Shown: positions 54,318 through 64,000 of the stretch, in pieces
Layout of the letters: each line of letters begins with the position of its first letter
How positions within the stretch are numbered: the stretch's first letter is position 1
Assembly (NCBI RefSeq): GCF_024508275.1
Contig: NZ_CP101989.1
Span: forward strand, 930,001-994,000
DNA from: Cellulomonas wangsupingiae
GTDB lineage: Bacteria > Actinomycetota > Actinomycetes > Actinomycetales > Cellulomonadaceae
Length of the DNA stretch: 64,000 nt
Reading direction: 5' to 3'
Program-made: the position numbers and the translations under genes
Notes under the pieces: model-generated
The model's input: the letters and a program-made list of their open reading frames with translations, nothing else
Told to the model about the DNA's origin: nothing
The model's database searches: none

Positions 54318-54530
54318 GGATCGCTCTCCCGCCCCGCGGGGGCGGGTGCGGGATTGCGCTCTCGCGCACGAGGGTGGGTGGGGCGGCGTACTGGATTGCG
54401 CTCTCGCGCCCTCGTCCTGTGGGGTGAGAGTGCAATCCAGCCCTCCTGTGGGGTGAGAGTGCAATCCAGCCCTCCTGTGGGGTGAGAGTGCAATCCAGCC
54501 CTCCCTGCAGCGTGAGAGTGCAATCCAGCG
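54318..54530. repeat. Intergenic array: seven GGATTGC(R)CTCTC elements in two orientations
   Basis: This 423-nt intergenic stretch (54298-54720) has no gene in its first part. GGATTGCGCTCTC occurs at 54351 and 54393 (with a shorter GGATCGCTCTC form at 54318); its reverse complement GAGAGTGCAATCC occurs four times, at 54426, 54455, 54484 and 54514, in tandem units of 29-30 bp (with CAGCCCTCCTGTGGGGT between). The left and right halves can pair with each other. The array has no spacers, so it is not CRISPR. Function unknown. Confidence 0.92.
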
Positions 54531-54627
54531 CAGGGCTGCGGCGGTGGATGTCTCGGGGCGTGAGACGGTGGGCGTCGGTGGGGTGTCCTGCGCCACTGCG
54601 CGGACTGCGGGATGCGCTTTCCGGGCC

Positions 54628-54720
54628 TAAGGTCCGACCCGGTCCGTCCCACGTCCGACCAGGATTGGACGTGCGGGCGGGACCCACGTCCCGTCCACCG
54701 CCCGTCGAAGGAGAGCACGC
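54628..54720 (+). promoter_or_regulatory. pntA -10 and leader with alternative hairpins
   Basis: TAAGGT (54628-54633) is a likely -10. In the leader, GGACGTG (54667-54673) can pair either with CACGTCC at 54650-54656 or with a second CACGTCC at 54685-54691, giving two exclusive hairpins before the ribosome site near 54708 (AAGGAG). Confidence 0.4.
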
Positions 54721-56277
54721 ATGAGGATCGGCGTCCCGCGCGAGCAGCGCCCGGGAGAGCGGCTCGTCGCCGCGACGCCCAAGACCGTCGCCAGGCTCCG
54801 TGACCTCGGGTACGAGGTGCTCGTGGAGCGCGAGGCCGGCGCCGCCGCGACCTTCACCGACGAGGCCTACGAGGCCGCCGGTGCGCAGGTCGTCGAGCGT
54901 GCCGACGTCCTGGCGTGCGACGTCGTCACCGGTGTGCACCTGCCGACGGACGTCGATGCCATGCGGTCGGGCGCGACGCTCGTCGCGACCATGGCGCCGT
55001 TCGCCGACGCGGGTCTGGCGGAGCGGCTCGCGGGCCTGGGCATCACGGCGCTCGCGCTCGACGCCGTCCCGCGGATCTCGCGCGCGCAGGCGCTCGACGT
55101 GCTGTCGACGCTCTCGAACGTCGCCGGCTACCGCGCGGTCATCGAGGCGGCCGAGGAGTTCGGCGGCATGTTCACCGGCCAGGTGACCGCCGCCGGCAAG
55201 ACCCCGCCGGCCAACGTCTTCGTCATCGGCGCCGGTGTGGCGGGCCTCGCGGCCCTCGGCACCGCGAGCAGCCTCGGCGCGCAGGTGCGGGCGTTCGACG
55301 TGCGACCCGAGGTCGGCGAGCAGATCGAGTCCATGGGCGCGACGTTCGTGCAGGCGGAGGGCGCGGGCCAGGAGGTCTCGACCGACGGCTACGCGCGCGA
55401 GCTGACAGCCGAGCAGGAGCGGCTCACGGCGCAGATGTACGCCGAGCAGACCGCCTGGGCGAACGTCGTGGTGACCACCGCCCTCGTGCGCGGGCAGGCG
55501 CCGCGCACGATCACCAAGGACATGGTCGAGGCGATGACCCCCGGCTCGGTGATCGTCGACCTCGCCGCGTCCGGCGGCGGCAACTGCGAGCTCACCGTCC
55601 CGGGCGAGCGCGTCGTGTCCGACAACGGCGTGATCATCCTCGGGTACACCGACCTGCCGAGCCGGATGCCGCAGCACACGTCGCAGCTGTTCGGCACCAA
55701 CGTCGTCCACCTGCTCGCGCTGCTCACGCCCGGCAAGGACGGCGAGCTCGTGCTCGACCTCGACGACCCGGTGCAGCGCGGCATGACCGTGACCACCGGC
55801 GGCGAGGTCATGTGGCCGCCCCCGCCCGTCGCCGTCTCGGCGGCGCCCGCGCCCGTCGCGACGGCCCCCGCCGAGACGCCGGAGGAGCTGGCCGCCAGGA
55901 AGGCCGCGGCGGTCGCCGCCGCGCAGCGCAGGTCCCGCCGCAACGCCGTGCTCGCCGGGCTCGGCGCCGTGCTGGCGGCCCTCGCGCTGACGGCCGCGCC
56001 CGCGTCCTTCCTCGGGCACGCGACCGTCTTCGCGCTCGCGGTGGTCGTCGGCTACTACGTCATCTCCAACGTCAGCCACTCGCTGCACACCCCGCTCATG
56101 GCCACCACCAACGCCATCAGCGGGATCATCCTGGTCGGCGCGCTGCTGCAGATCGGGCACTCGAGCTGGGTGGTCACCACGCTGGCCTTCATCGCCGCCA
56201 CCGTCGCGGCGATCAACATCTTCGGCGGGTTCCTCGTCGCGTTCCGCATGATCCACATGTTCCGGAAGGAGGCGTGA
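54721..56277 (+). CDS. pntA: NAD(P) transhydrogenase, alpha subunit (fused form)
   Basis: A 518-residue subunit of the proton-translocating transhydrogenase that reduces NADP with NADH using the proton gradient. The NAD(H)-binding domain I (about 1-385) has [40 protein letters not shown] and [22 protein letters not shown] Pro/Ala linker then four membrane helices (about 415-505, [17 protein letters not shown]) complete the E. coli-like alpha subunit. The stop overlaps the pntB GTG (GTGA). Supplying NADPH would help EPS and anabolic reactions. Confidence 0.97.
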   Translation: MRIGVPREQRPGERLVAATPKTVARLRDLGYEVLVEREAGAAATFTDEAYEAAGAQVVERADVLACDVVTGVHLPTDVDAMRSGATLVATMAPFADAGLAERLAGLGITALALDAVPRISRAQALDVLSTLSNVAGYRAVIEAAEEFGGMFTGQVTAAGKTPPANVFVIGAGVAGLAALGTASSLGAQVRAFDVRPEVGEQIESMGATFVQAEGAGQEVSTDGYARELTAEQERLTAQMYAEQTAWANVVVTTALVRGQAPRTITKDMVEAMTPGSVIVDLAASGGGNCELTVPGERVVSDNGVIILGYTDLPSRMPQHTSQLFGTNVVHLLALLTPGKDGELVLDLDDPVQRGMTVTTGGEVMWPPPPVAVSAAPAPVATAPAETPEELAARKAAAVAAAQRRSRRNAVLAGLGAVLAALALTAAPASFLGHATVFALAVVVGYYVISNVSHSLHTPLMATTNAISGIILVGALLQIGHSSWVVTTLAFIAATVAAINIFGGFLVAFRMIHMFRKEA

Positions 56278-57674
56278 CGGGCGTGCTCACGTCACTGGCC
56301 CAGGCCGTCTACCTCATCGCGGCGATCCTGTTCGTCCTGTCCCTCGCGGGGCTGAGCAAGCAGGAGACCGCCCGTCGCGGCAACCTCTACGGCATCGCGG
56401 GCATGGTCCTCGCGCTGCTCGCCACGGTCGCGCTCGCGGCCGACGTCTCGCAGCGGCCCGTCGTGGTGACGCTGCTGCTCATCGCGATGGCGCTCGCGCT
56501 CGGCGCCGGCATCGGCATCTGGCGGGCGCGCAGCGTCGAGATGACGCAGATGCCCGAGATGATCGCCGTCCTGCACTCGTTCGTCGGCCTCGCGGCCGTG
56601 CTCGTCGGCTTCAACTCGTTCCTCACCGAGGAGCCCGACGCGGTGCACCTGGTCGAGGTCTTCCTCGGTGTGCTCATCGGGGCGGTGACGTTCACCGGGT
56701 CGATCGTCGCGTTCCTCAAGCTGTCGGCGCGCATCAAGAGCGCCCCGCTCATGCTGCCGGGCCGCAACTGGCTCAACCTCGCGGCGCTCGTCGCGTCGGG
56801 CGGGCTGCTGACCTGGTTCCTCGCGGACCACTCCCTGCTGCCGCTCGTGCTGATGACCGTGGTCGCGCTCGCCCTCGGCTGGCACCTGGTCGCCTCGATC
56901 GGCGGCGGTGACATGCCGGTCGTCGTCTCGATGCTCAACTCGTACTCCGGGTGGGCCGCGGCGGCCGCCGGCTTCATGCTGAGCAACGACCTGCTCATCA
57001 TCGTCGGGGCGCTGGTCGGCTCCTCCGGCGCGATCCTGTCGTTCATCATGTGCAAGGCCATGAACCGGTCGTTCGTCTCGGTGATCCTCGGCGGGTTCGG
57101 GGCCGAGGGCGGCAAGGTCGCGGCCGGCGACCAGGACTACGGCGAGCACCGCGAGGTCACCGCCGTCGAGGTGGCCGACATGCTGCGCGCCGCGCGCCGC
57201 GTCGTCATCGCACCCGGCTACGGCATGGCCGTCGCCAAGGCGCAGTACCCCGTGGCGGACCTCGTCGCGAAGCTGCGCGGCCAGGGCGTCGACGTGCGGT
57301 TCGCCGTGCACCCCGTCGCGGGCCGGCTGCCCGGGCACATGAACGTGCTGCTCGCCGAGGCGAAGGTGCCGTACGACATCGTCCTGGAGATGGACGAGAT
57401 CAACGACGACTTCGCGGACACCGACGTCGTCCTGGTCATCGGCGCCAACGACACCGTCAACCCCTCCGCGCTCGACGACCCGTCGTCGCCCATCGCCGGG
57501 ATGCCGGTGCTCGAGGTCTGGAAGGCCAAGCAGGTGATCGTGTTCAAGCGGTCCATGGCCACCGGGTACGCGGGCGTGCAGAACCCGCTGTTCTTCCGCG
57601 AGAACACGGCGATGCTGTTCGGCGACGCGAAGGACCAGGTGGAGCAGATCGTCGCTCCGCTCGCGGTGGGCTGA
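56274..57674 (+). CDS. pntB: NAD(P) transhydrogenase, beta subunit
   Basis: A 466-residue subunit with about nine membrane helices in the first 270 residues ([38 protein letters not shown]) and an NADP(H)-binding domain III at the C-terminus ([61 protein letters not shown]). Length and motifs match E. coli PntB. The GTG at 56274 overlaps the pntA stop. Confidence 0.97.
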   Translation: MTGVLTSLAQAVYLIAAILFVLSLAGLSKQETARRGNLYGIAGMVLALLATVALAADVSQRPVVVTLLLIAMALALGAGIGIWRARSVEMTQMPEMIAVLHSFVGLAAVLVGFNSFLTEEPDAVHLVEVFLGVLIGAVTFTGSIVAFLKLSARIKSAPLMLPGRNWLNLAALVASGGLLTWFLADHSLLPLVLMTVVALALGWHLVASIGGGDMPVVVSMLNSYSGWAAAAAGFMLSNDLLIIVGALVGSSGAILSFIMCKAMNRSFVSVILGGFGAEGGKVAAGDQDYGEHREVTAVEVADMLRAARRVVIAPGYGMAVAKAQYPVADLVAKLRGQGVDVRFAVHPVAGRLPGHMNVLLAEAKVPYDIVLEMDEINDDFADTDVVLVIGANDTVNPSALDDPSSPIAGMPVLEVWKAKQVIVFKRSMATGYAGVQNPLFFRENTAMLFGDAKDQVEQIVAPLAVG

Positions 57675-57711
57675 GCACGCAGGAGGTCGCGCACCGGCCC
57701 GACGGCCACGG

Positions 57712-57759
57712 ACCGAAACGGTTCATGGGCTGACTCGGGCCGGTGCGCCGACCTAGCCT
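57712..57759 (+). promoter_or_regulatory. Xylanase promoter with candidate LacI-type operator
   Basis: CTGACT (57730-57735) and TAGCCT (57754-57759) with an 18-nt spacer make a reasonable promoter, 50 nt before the ATG. ACCGAAACGGTTCAT (57712-57726) just upstream contains GAAACGGTTC, an imperfect dyad like the GAAA-centred operators of actinomycete xylanase genes. Confidence 0.4.
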
Positions 57760-57808
57760 CGCGCCGGGTCGCACTGTGACGATCCACCGCCGGCGCGAGG
57801 AGCCCGTC

Positions 57809-59884
57809 ATGCCGTCCGTCCGCCCCGTCCCCGCCGGTCTGCGCCCCGCCGCCGTCGTGGCGGCCGCCCTGGTCACGGTGGCCCTCGTCCTCGCCGGCGC
57901 CCTCGCGGGCCCGCTCGCCGCGCCCGCCCGCGCCCTGTCCCCGGCGGTCGTCGTGACGAGCGACTTCGAGGCCGGCCTCGACGGCTGGCAGGCACGCGGC
58001 GCGGCGACCGTGAGCACCACCGCCGTCGGAGCGCGCGGCACCGGCAGCCTTCTCGTGCAGGACCGGGTCGACCCGTGGGACGGCGCGCTGATCCCCGTGA
58101 CCGAGGTCTTCGAGCCCGGCACGACGTACACCGTCGGCCTGTGGCTGCGGCTGCCCGACGGCGCCGGCTCGGCCGACCTGCGGGTGTCCGTGCAGCGGGA
58201 CGTCGACGGCGTCGCGTCCTACGAGACGCTGACGACGGTCGAGGGGGTCACGAGCCAGTGGCGCGAGGTCACGGCGACCTACACGCCCGGCCCGTTCGAC
58301 ACCGCGTCGCTCTACGTCGAGTCGGTCTCCTCGCCCGCCGACCTCATGGTCGACGACGTCCTCGTCTCGGGCATCCGGTACACCCCGGACCTGTCGGTCA
58401 CGCCCGTCTCCGACGAGGTGTCCGTGCCGTTCGGCATCGCCGTCGAGCCGCAGGACGTCCTCGGCGGCCGCGGCGACCTGCTCGCGCACCACGCCGAGCA
58501 GATCACGCCCGGCAACCAGATGAAGCCCGAGTCGATCCAACCCACCGAGGGCACGTTCACGTTCGGTGCGGCCGACGGCCTCGTCGACTGGGCGATCGAG
58601 CACGACATGCGCGTCTACGGTCACACGCTGCTGTGGCACCAGCAGACGCCCGCCTGGTTCTTCCAGCGCGACGGGGCCGCCCTGACGACGTCGTCCGCCG
58701 ACCAGGCGCTGCTGCGCGAGCGCCTGCGCACGCACATCGAGGCGATCGCCGACCACTACCGCGAGACGTACGGCGAGTACGGCACGGCCGGCAACCCGAT
58801 CTTCGCGTTCGACGTCGTCAACGAGGTCATCGACGAGAACCAGTCGGACGGCCTGCGCCGCAGCGAGTGGTACCGCGTCCTGGGCCCGTCGTACATCGCC
58901 GACGCGTTCCGCTACGCCCGTGCCGCGTTCGGCCCCGAGGTGCTGCTGTTCATCAACGACTACAACTCCGAGTACCCGGACAAGCGCGCGCCGTACCTGC
59001 GCCTCGTCACCGACCTGCTCGCGCAGGGCGTACCGGTCGACGGCGTCGGGCACCAGCTGCACGTCGAGGTGGGCCGCTCCATCCCGATGATCGAGGACAC
59101 GATCGAGGCGTTCGAGGCGCTTCCCGTGCGGCAGGCCGTCACCGAGCTCGACGTGTCGGCGTACCGCGACTCCGGTGAGCAGTGGACCGCACCGCCCGCG
59201 GCCCGCCTGATCGAGCAGGGGTACTACTACCGCGACATGTTCGCGATGCTCGAGCAGCACGCGCGGTCGTTCGAGTCGATCACCGTCTGGGGCCTGGAGG
59301 ACTCGCGTACGTGGCTGCGCTCCGGTGCGGCACCGCTGCTCTTCGACGGGCAGCTGCAGGTGAAGCCCGCGTACTGGGGGATCGTCGACCCGTCGCGGAT
59401 CGGGACGACGCCGACGCCGACCGTCACGCCGACGGTGAGCCCGTCGCCGAGCGTGAGCGCGTCGCCGAGCGTCAGCCCGAGCGTGAGTCCGTCGCCGAGC
59501 GTCAGCCCGAGCGTGAGCGCGTCGCCGAGCGTCAGCCCGAGCGTGAGCGCGTCGCCGACGGCCGGCCCGGCCTGCCGGGTGACGTTCACGAGCAACGACT
59601 GGAGCACCGGGTTCACCGCGGGGGTGCGCGTCACCCACCAGGGCACCACGGCGCTGTCGGGCTGGACCCTGCGGTTCACATTCCCCGGCGGGCAGCAGGT
59701 GACGCAGGGCTGGTCGGCGACGTGGACGCAGTCCGGCTCGACGGTGACCGCGACCAACGCCGCCTGGAACGGCCGGCTCGCGCCCGGCGGCTCGGTGGAC
59801 ATCGGCTTCAACGGCTCCCACCCGGGCACGAACCCGCGACCCACGTCGTTCGCGCTGAACGGGGTCACCTGCACCCTCGCGTGA
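57809..59884 (+). CDS. Secreted GH10 endo-1,4-beta-xylanase with CBM2
   Basis: A 691-residue secreted xylanase. A signal peptide covers about residues 1-43 (ending APARA). A CBM22/CBM4-9-like domain (about 48-190; VVTSDFEAGLDGWQARGA) is followed by the GH10 barrel (about 204-530) with WHQQTPAWF, acid/base Glu339 in DVVNEVID and nucleophile Glu446 in TELDVS. A Pro/Ser/Val linker (about 545-587) leads to a cellulose-binding CBM2 (about 589-691) with the terminal Cys pair and surface Trps. It cleaves xylan in plant cell walls. ATG at 57809 has GAGGAG upstream. Confidence 0.97.
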   Translation: MPSVRPVPAGLRPAAVVAAALVTVALVLAGALAGPLAAPARALSPAVVVTSDFEAGLDGWQARGAATVSTTAVGARGTGSLLVQDRVDPWDGALIPVTEVFEPGTTYTVGLWLRLPDGAGSADLRVSVQRDVDGVASYETLTTVEGVTSQWREVTATYTPGPFDTASLYVESVSSPADLMVDDVLVSGIRYTPDLSVTPVSDEVSVPFGIAVEPQDVLGGRGDLLAHHAEQITPGNQMKPESIQPTEGTFTFGAADGLVDWAIEHDMRVYGHTLLWHQQTPAWFFQRDGAALTTSSADQALLRERLRTHIEAIADHYRETYGEYGTAGNPIFAFDVVNEVIDENQSDGLRRSEWYRVLGPSYIADAFRYARAAFGPEVLLFINDYNSEYPDKRAPYLRLVTDLLAQGVPVDGVGHQLHVEVGRSIPMIEDTIEAFEALPVRQAVTELDVSAYRDSGEQWTAPPAARLIEQGYYYRDMFAMLEQHARSFESITVWGLEDSRTWLRSGAAPLLFDGQLQVKPAYWGIVDPSRIGTTPTPTVTPTVSPSPSVSASPSVSPSVSPSPSVSPSVSASPSVSPSVSASPTAGPACRVTFTSNDWSTGFTAGVRVTHQGTTALSGWTLRFTFPGGQQVTQGWSATWTQSGSTVTATNAAWNGRLAPGGSVDIGFNGSHPGTNPRPTSFALNGVTCTLA
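59443..59560 (+). repeat. 30-bp tandem repeats encoding the xylanase linker
   Basis: Three consecutive 30-bp units start at 59461, 59491 and 59521 and are identical except for the last codons; a partial unit precedes them at 59443. They encode SPSVSPSVSA-type linker repeats between the catalytic and CBM2 domains. Copy number could vary and alter linker length. Confidence 0.9.
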
Positions 59885-59914
59885 GGTGCGTCCCGGATGC
59901 TGGGACTGACCGCT

Positions 59915-59974
59915 CGCGAGACCGGGCGCGGCTCGCTCATCGGCACCGATGCGCGATGTGGGCCCGGTCTCGCG
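59915..59974. terminator. Bidirectional terminator between xylanase and methyltransferase
   Basis: CGCGAGACCGGGC (59915-59927) and GCCCGGTCTCGCG (59962-59974) are perfect 13-bp arms; between them CATCGG/CCGATG forms a second small hairpin. The two flanking genes converge on it. Confidence 0.65.
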
Positions 59975-60003
59975 GCGGGGTCGTTCCGGTCCGTGGACAG
60001 GGG

Positions 60004-60049
60004 CCGCCCCGGTGAGGGGCGAGGGCGCGTCCAGGCGGTGCCGGGGCGG
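60004..60049. terminator. Inverted repeat at the methyltransferase stop
   Basis: CCGCCCCGG (60004-60012) and CCGGGGCGG (60041-60049) are exact 9-bp arms ending at the stop codon of the minus-strand methyltransferase gene. Possibly a second terminator for that gene. Confidence 0.4.
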
Positions 60050-60919
60050 TCAGTCAGGGCGGCGGGTGAGGACGACCGTGCCGTCGACGTCGTCGTCGTG
60101 CAGCACCTCGACCGCCCAGCCCGGCGGGCACGCCGCCCGCGTGAGCGGTGCCTGCCGCACGCTCGTCTCCACCAGCACGTGACCGCCGGGCCGCACCCAC
60201 GCCGGTGCGGCCGCGAGCAGGCGGCGGTGCACGTCGACGCCGTCGGGGCCGCCGTCGAGGGCGAGGTGCGGCTCGTGCTCGCGCGCCTCGGGCGGCATGG
60301 TCGCGATCGCGTCGTGCGGCACGTACGGCGCGTTCGCCACGAGCACGTCGACGCGGCCGCGCAGCCCGGGCGGCAGCGGGTCGAGCAGGTCACCGGCCCA
60401 CGCGCGGCCCCGGCCGGCGAGGTTGCGGGCGGCCCACCCGACGGCCGCGGGGTCCAGGTCGGCCGCGTGGACGTCGGCCCCCGGGACGTCGTGCGCGACC
60501 AGCGTCGCGACGGGAGCCACGCCGCAGCAGGCCTCCACGACGACCGGCGCGGGCCGCGCCGCACGCGCGAGCCGCACGGCGGTGCGGGCCAGCAGCTCGG
60601 TGCGGCGCCGGGGGACGAACACCCCCGGCCCGACGGCGAGCCGCAGCCCGGCGAACGCGACCCAGCCCAGCACGGTCTCCAGCGGCTCACCGGCGACGCG
60701 TCGGGCGACCAGCTCCTCGAGCACGTCCTCGTCGACGGGCGAGGGGCCGTCCGGGAGCGGACGGGCGGGACGTCGCGCGGCGTCCCGCGCCGCCTCCTGC
60801 AGCAGTGCCGCCTCGTCCTCGGCGAACACGCACCCGGCCGCGCGCAGCCGCACCACGAGCGCGGCGGGCGGCGCGACCCGCCCGGACGGCGGCTCGGCAG
60901 CGGGTGAGACGGAGGTCAC
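60050..60919 (-). CDS. PrmC/HemK-related methyltransferase
   Basis: A 289-residue class I SAM methyltransferase resembling the PrmC-related group found in actinobacteria (protein glutamine-N5 methyltransferases of unknown target). Visible are GVFVPRRRTELLARTAV, the SAM motif VVEACCGVAPVATL, AADLDPAAVGWAARNL, and N-A-P-Y-V-P where PrmC has N-P-P-Y. The Ala in place of Pro is characteristic of this side group. Start GTG at 60919 is the best fit to the domain, but no ribosome site is clear. It converges with the xylanase gene and is divergent from eno. Confidence 0.85.
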   Translation of the reverse strand: MTSVSPAAEPPSGRVAPPAALVVRLRAAGCVFAEDEAALLQEAARDAARRPARPLPDGPSPVDEDVLEELVARRVAGEPLETVLGWVAFAGLRLAVGPGVFVPRRRTELLARTAVRLARAARPAPVVVEACCGVAPVATLVAHDVPGADVHAADLDPAAVGWAARNLAGRGRAWAGDLLDPLPPGLRGRVDVLVANAPYVPHDAIATMPPEAREHEPHLALDGGPDGVDVHRRLLAAAPAWVRPGGHVLVETSVRQAPLTRAACPPGWAVEVLHDDDVDGTVVLTRRPD

Positions 60920-61026
60920 GTCGCATGCTCGCACGCCGTCCGGGGCGACGTGCGCAGCGCGGCCCTGCAGACGCGCGGGAGGCGTCCGCAGCCCAAGGTC
61001 CCCCGGCGCGGGCTGACCAGCGGCAC

Positions 61027-62349
<1,323 letters not shown>

Positions 62350-62360
62350 TCACCGCCTGA

Positions 62361-62405
62361 ACGACGACGCCCGGTCCACCGTCACGGTGGGCCGGGCGTC
62401 GTCGT
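62361..62405. terminator. Long hairpin terminator after eno
   Basis: Arms of 22 bases at 62361-62382 and 62384-62405 pair with a single G-T wobble; the core is CGACGCCCGG/CCGGGCGTCG, the same stem sequence as in the terminator after rplY (17464). Confidence 0.8.
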
Positions 62406-62487
62406 GCGGTCAGGCGGGCCCGGCCCGTGGCGGACACGGCCGTCCGGCCTCCGGCGTATCCGGCGCACGGAGGGCACAATCGAGGCC

Positions 62488-63249
62488 ATGTCGTCCCCCC
62501 GTCGTCCTCCCGTGCCCGGCTCCGGCCGTCGGCAGGGCCGCGACGAGACGCCGTCGGGCGCCGTGCCCCGCGCGCGCCGGGCGCCGGGCGGCAAGCCGGG
62601 CGGGTCCACGTCCTCCCGCGGTACCCGCGCCGCCGCCCCGCGGTCCGGGTCGGTCCCGAAGGTCGGTGGGACCGCCTCACGGCCCGCGGCGGCGCGCACC
62701 GCCGGACGCCCGGGACCGGGGCGCGCCGGCACGCCGACCGGCGCCGTGCCCCGCGCGGCGTCGCCCCGGCTGCCGCTGCCGCGGATGTTCACGGTCCGCG
62801 CGATCGTGTTCTCGCTGGTGCTGCTGGTCGCCTTCGTGCTCGTGTACCCGACGCTCGCCTCGTACCTCGCGACGCGCACGGAGGTCGAGCAGCTGCGGGC
62901 GGCGCGCGACGCCGCGCAGGCCGAGAACGCCGACCTGGAGGCCGAGCTGAAGCGCTGGGACGACGACGCGTACATCGTCGCCCAGGCGCGCGAGCGGCTG
63001 TCGTTCGTCATGCCGGGGGAGACCGCGTTCGTCGTCGTGGACCCCGAGACGGTGCCCGCGACCGGCGTCGACGAGGGCCCCGTGCGGACGGCCGCGGACG
63101 GGGCGACCCGGCCCTGGTACGCGACGGTGTGGGAGTCGGTGCAGATCGCGGGCGAGCTGGAGCTCGACGCCACGACCGTCCCCCCGGACGACGCGGTGCC
63201 GCCGGCGCCCACCGCGCCGGCCGACCCGGAGCCCACGCCCGCCGGGTGA
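62488..63249 (+). CDS. FtsB/DivIC-like septum formation protein
   Basis: A 253-residue bitopic membrane protein. About 100 residues of Arg/Pro/Gly/Ser-rich cytoplasmic tail precede one helix (about 108-128, VRAIVFSLVLLVAFVLVYPT). A coiled coil follows (EVEQLRAARDAAQAENADLEA), then the DivIC motif region RWDDDAYIVAQARERLSFVMPGE. This fits FtsB, a divisome scaffold, and its place after eno is the usual actinobacterial one. ATG at 62488. Confidence 0.9.
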   Translation: MSSPRRPPVPGSGRRQGRDETPSGAVPRARRAPGGKPGGSTSSRGTRAAAPRSGSVPKVGGTASRPAAARTAGRPGPGRAGTPTGAVPRAASPRLPLPRMFTVRAIVFSLVLLVAFVLVYPTLASYLATRTEVEQLRAARDAAQAENADLEAELKRWDDDAYIVAQARERLSFVMPGETAFVVVDPETVPATGVDEGPVRTAADGATRPWYATVWESVQIAGELELDATTVPPDDAVPPAPTAPADPEPTPAG

Positions 63250-63324
63250 CGGCGGTCCCTCGCGGTCGCCCCGTGCCCGTGGGGGACAATGGGGTCGCCC
63301 GCCCGAGCGACCGAACGGACCGAC

Positions 63325-63936
63325 GTGCCCGCACGACCCGACCCCACCACCCATCGCGACGTTCCCGGACCCTCGGCGCTGGCCGCTGACGCGCCGCCGG
63401 TGCCCGTGACGCCCGCCACGCCGGAGGCCGTCGTGGCCACGGCCGTGACGGACCCGGTCAGTGCTCGCGACGTCGAGGTGCTGACCGAGCAGCTCGGCCG
63501 GCCCCCGCGCGGGGTCGTGGGCGTCGCCGCGCGGTGCGTGTGCGGACGGCCGCTCGTGGTGCGCACCGCCCCGCGGCTCGACGACGGCACGCCGTTCCCC
63601 ACGACGTACTACCTGACGTCGCCGCAGGCCGTCGCGGCCGTGAGCGCCGTCGAGGCGTCCGGGGTGATGAAGGAGCTGACGGCCCGCCTCGCCGAGGACG
63701 AGGAGCTCGCGGCAGGGCACCGCCGCGCGCACGAGGCCTACCTCGCGGACCGCGAGGCGCTGGGGCACGTGCCGGAGATCGAGGGCATCTCGGCCGGCGG
63801 CATGCCGCACCGGGTCAAGTGCCTGCACGTCCTGGTCGCGCACGCGCTGGCCGCCGGGCCGGGGGTCAACCCCGTCGGGGACGAGGTGCTGGCGACCATC
63901 GCCGACCGCTGGCGTCCCGACCGCTGCACCTGCTGA
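63325..63936 (+). CDS. DUF501 family protein
   Basis: A 203-residue protein. The domain starts near residue 45: DVEVLTEQLGRPPRGVVGVAARCVCGRP, PTTYYLTSPQAVAAVSAVEASGVM, GISAGGMPHRVKCLHVLVAHALAAG and a final CTC. This is DUF501, whose function is unknown; two Cys pairs might bind metal. GTG at 63325 is taken, though ATG at 63289 is possible. In actinobacteria it lies between ftsB and a Ppx/GppA phosphatase, which would start beyond the window. Confidence 0.85.
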   Translation: MPARPDPTTHRDVPGPSALAADAPPVPVTPATPEAVVATAVTDPVSARDVEVLTEQLGRPPRGVVGVAARCVCGRPLVVRTAPRLDDGTPFPTTYYLTSPQAVAAVSAVEASGVMKELTARLAEDEELAAGHRRAHEAYLADREALGHVPEIEGISAGGMPHRVKCLHVLVAHALAAGPGVNPVGDEVLATIADRWRPDRCTC

Positions 63937-64000
63937 CGTCGACGCGGCGCCGCCGGACGCCAGGTCGGCGCTGTCGGTCCGCGGTGGCACGATGTGCCGG

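Noticed and set aside
54414..54530. CRISPR array at the tandem repeats between mazG and pntA
   Set aside because: The 29-30 bp units are repeated along their full length, so there are no unique spacers, and no cas genes are nearby.
54340..54600. Repeat-encoded peptides (such as WIALSPHRR) in open frames through the array
   Set aside because: The frames exist only because the 13-mer repeats; there are no ribosome sites and the same DNA is open in several frames.
59443..59560. CRISPR-like or regulatory repeats inside the xylanase region
   Set aside because: The 30-bp repeats are in frame and encode the Pro/Ser/Val linker.
63937..64000. Start of the next gene after DUF501
   Set aside because: A Ppx/GppA gene is expected here from known gene order, but only 64 nt are present and no start codon with a ribosome site can be supported.

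Overview
The window comes from a very G+C-rich actinobacterium. Start codons are often GTG, genes overlap by 4 bp (ATGA/GTGA), and -10 boxes are of the TAGGAT/TANNNT type. The block glmU-prs-rplY-pth ... mfd-(SurA-like lipoprotein)-mazG ... eno-ftsB-like-DUF501 matches the actinobacterial gene order known from mycobacteria and relatives. A secreted GH10 xylanase with a C-terminal CBM2 fits a plant-polymer degrader such as Cellulomonas or a close relative. The genus is an inference.

Layout. (1) 0-3.4 kb: the end of a sensor kinase, its NarL-type response regulator and a NatAB-like ABC exporter. (2) 3.5-13 kb: an ABC-F ATPase, a small unknown gene, MarR and TetR regulators, tRNA-Gln, an MFS transporter, a UPF0114 membrane protein, a SoxR-like regulator, a split transketolase whose promoter carries a SoxR/MerR-type dyad, and a PIG-V-like mannosyltransferase. 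(3) 13.2-18.2 kb: glmU, prs, a SIMPL-domain protein, rplY/ctc and pth.

(4) 18.3-49.1 kb: a 31-kb Wzx/Wzy-type exopolysaccharide (EPS) locus placed between pth and mfd, which are close together in many relatives. It holds an initiating phosphoglycosyltransferase, several glycosyltransferases, a flippase, an O-antigen-ligase/Wzy-like protein, a BY-kinase of the Wzc/CpsD type, a pyruvyl transferase, an FrhB-like Fe-S protein, two acyltransferases, a CDP-alcohol phosphotransferase and a TagD-like cytidylyltransferase. It also encodes secreted proteins: two tandem beta-helix paralogues and a 1402-residue propeller-LamG-PKD protein. Several of its transcription units share an upstream motif (GGTGAA...CGGACA) about 43 nt before the -10 box, which suggests one activator for the locus. 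CRP-like sites precede both beta-helix genes.

(5) 49.2-64 kb: mfd, a SurA-like lipoprotein, mazG, an unusual intergenic array of inverted and direct repeats, pntAB, the xylanase, a PrmC-related methyltransferase, eno, an FtsB-like protein and DUF501. pntAB, the xylanase and the methyltransferase look inserted between mazG and eno.

The EPS genes would work in sequence: lipid-linked sugar initiation, chain building and decoration (pyruvate, acyl and possibly phospho-alcohol groups), flipping, polymerisation, length control, then surface assembly. The xylanase is a separate secreted activity. The strongest candidates for undescribed biology are the shared EPS promoter motif, the duplicated beta-helix genes with their CRP-like sites, the 54.3-54.5 kb repeat array and the SoxR-type promoter of the transketolase pair.
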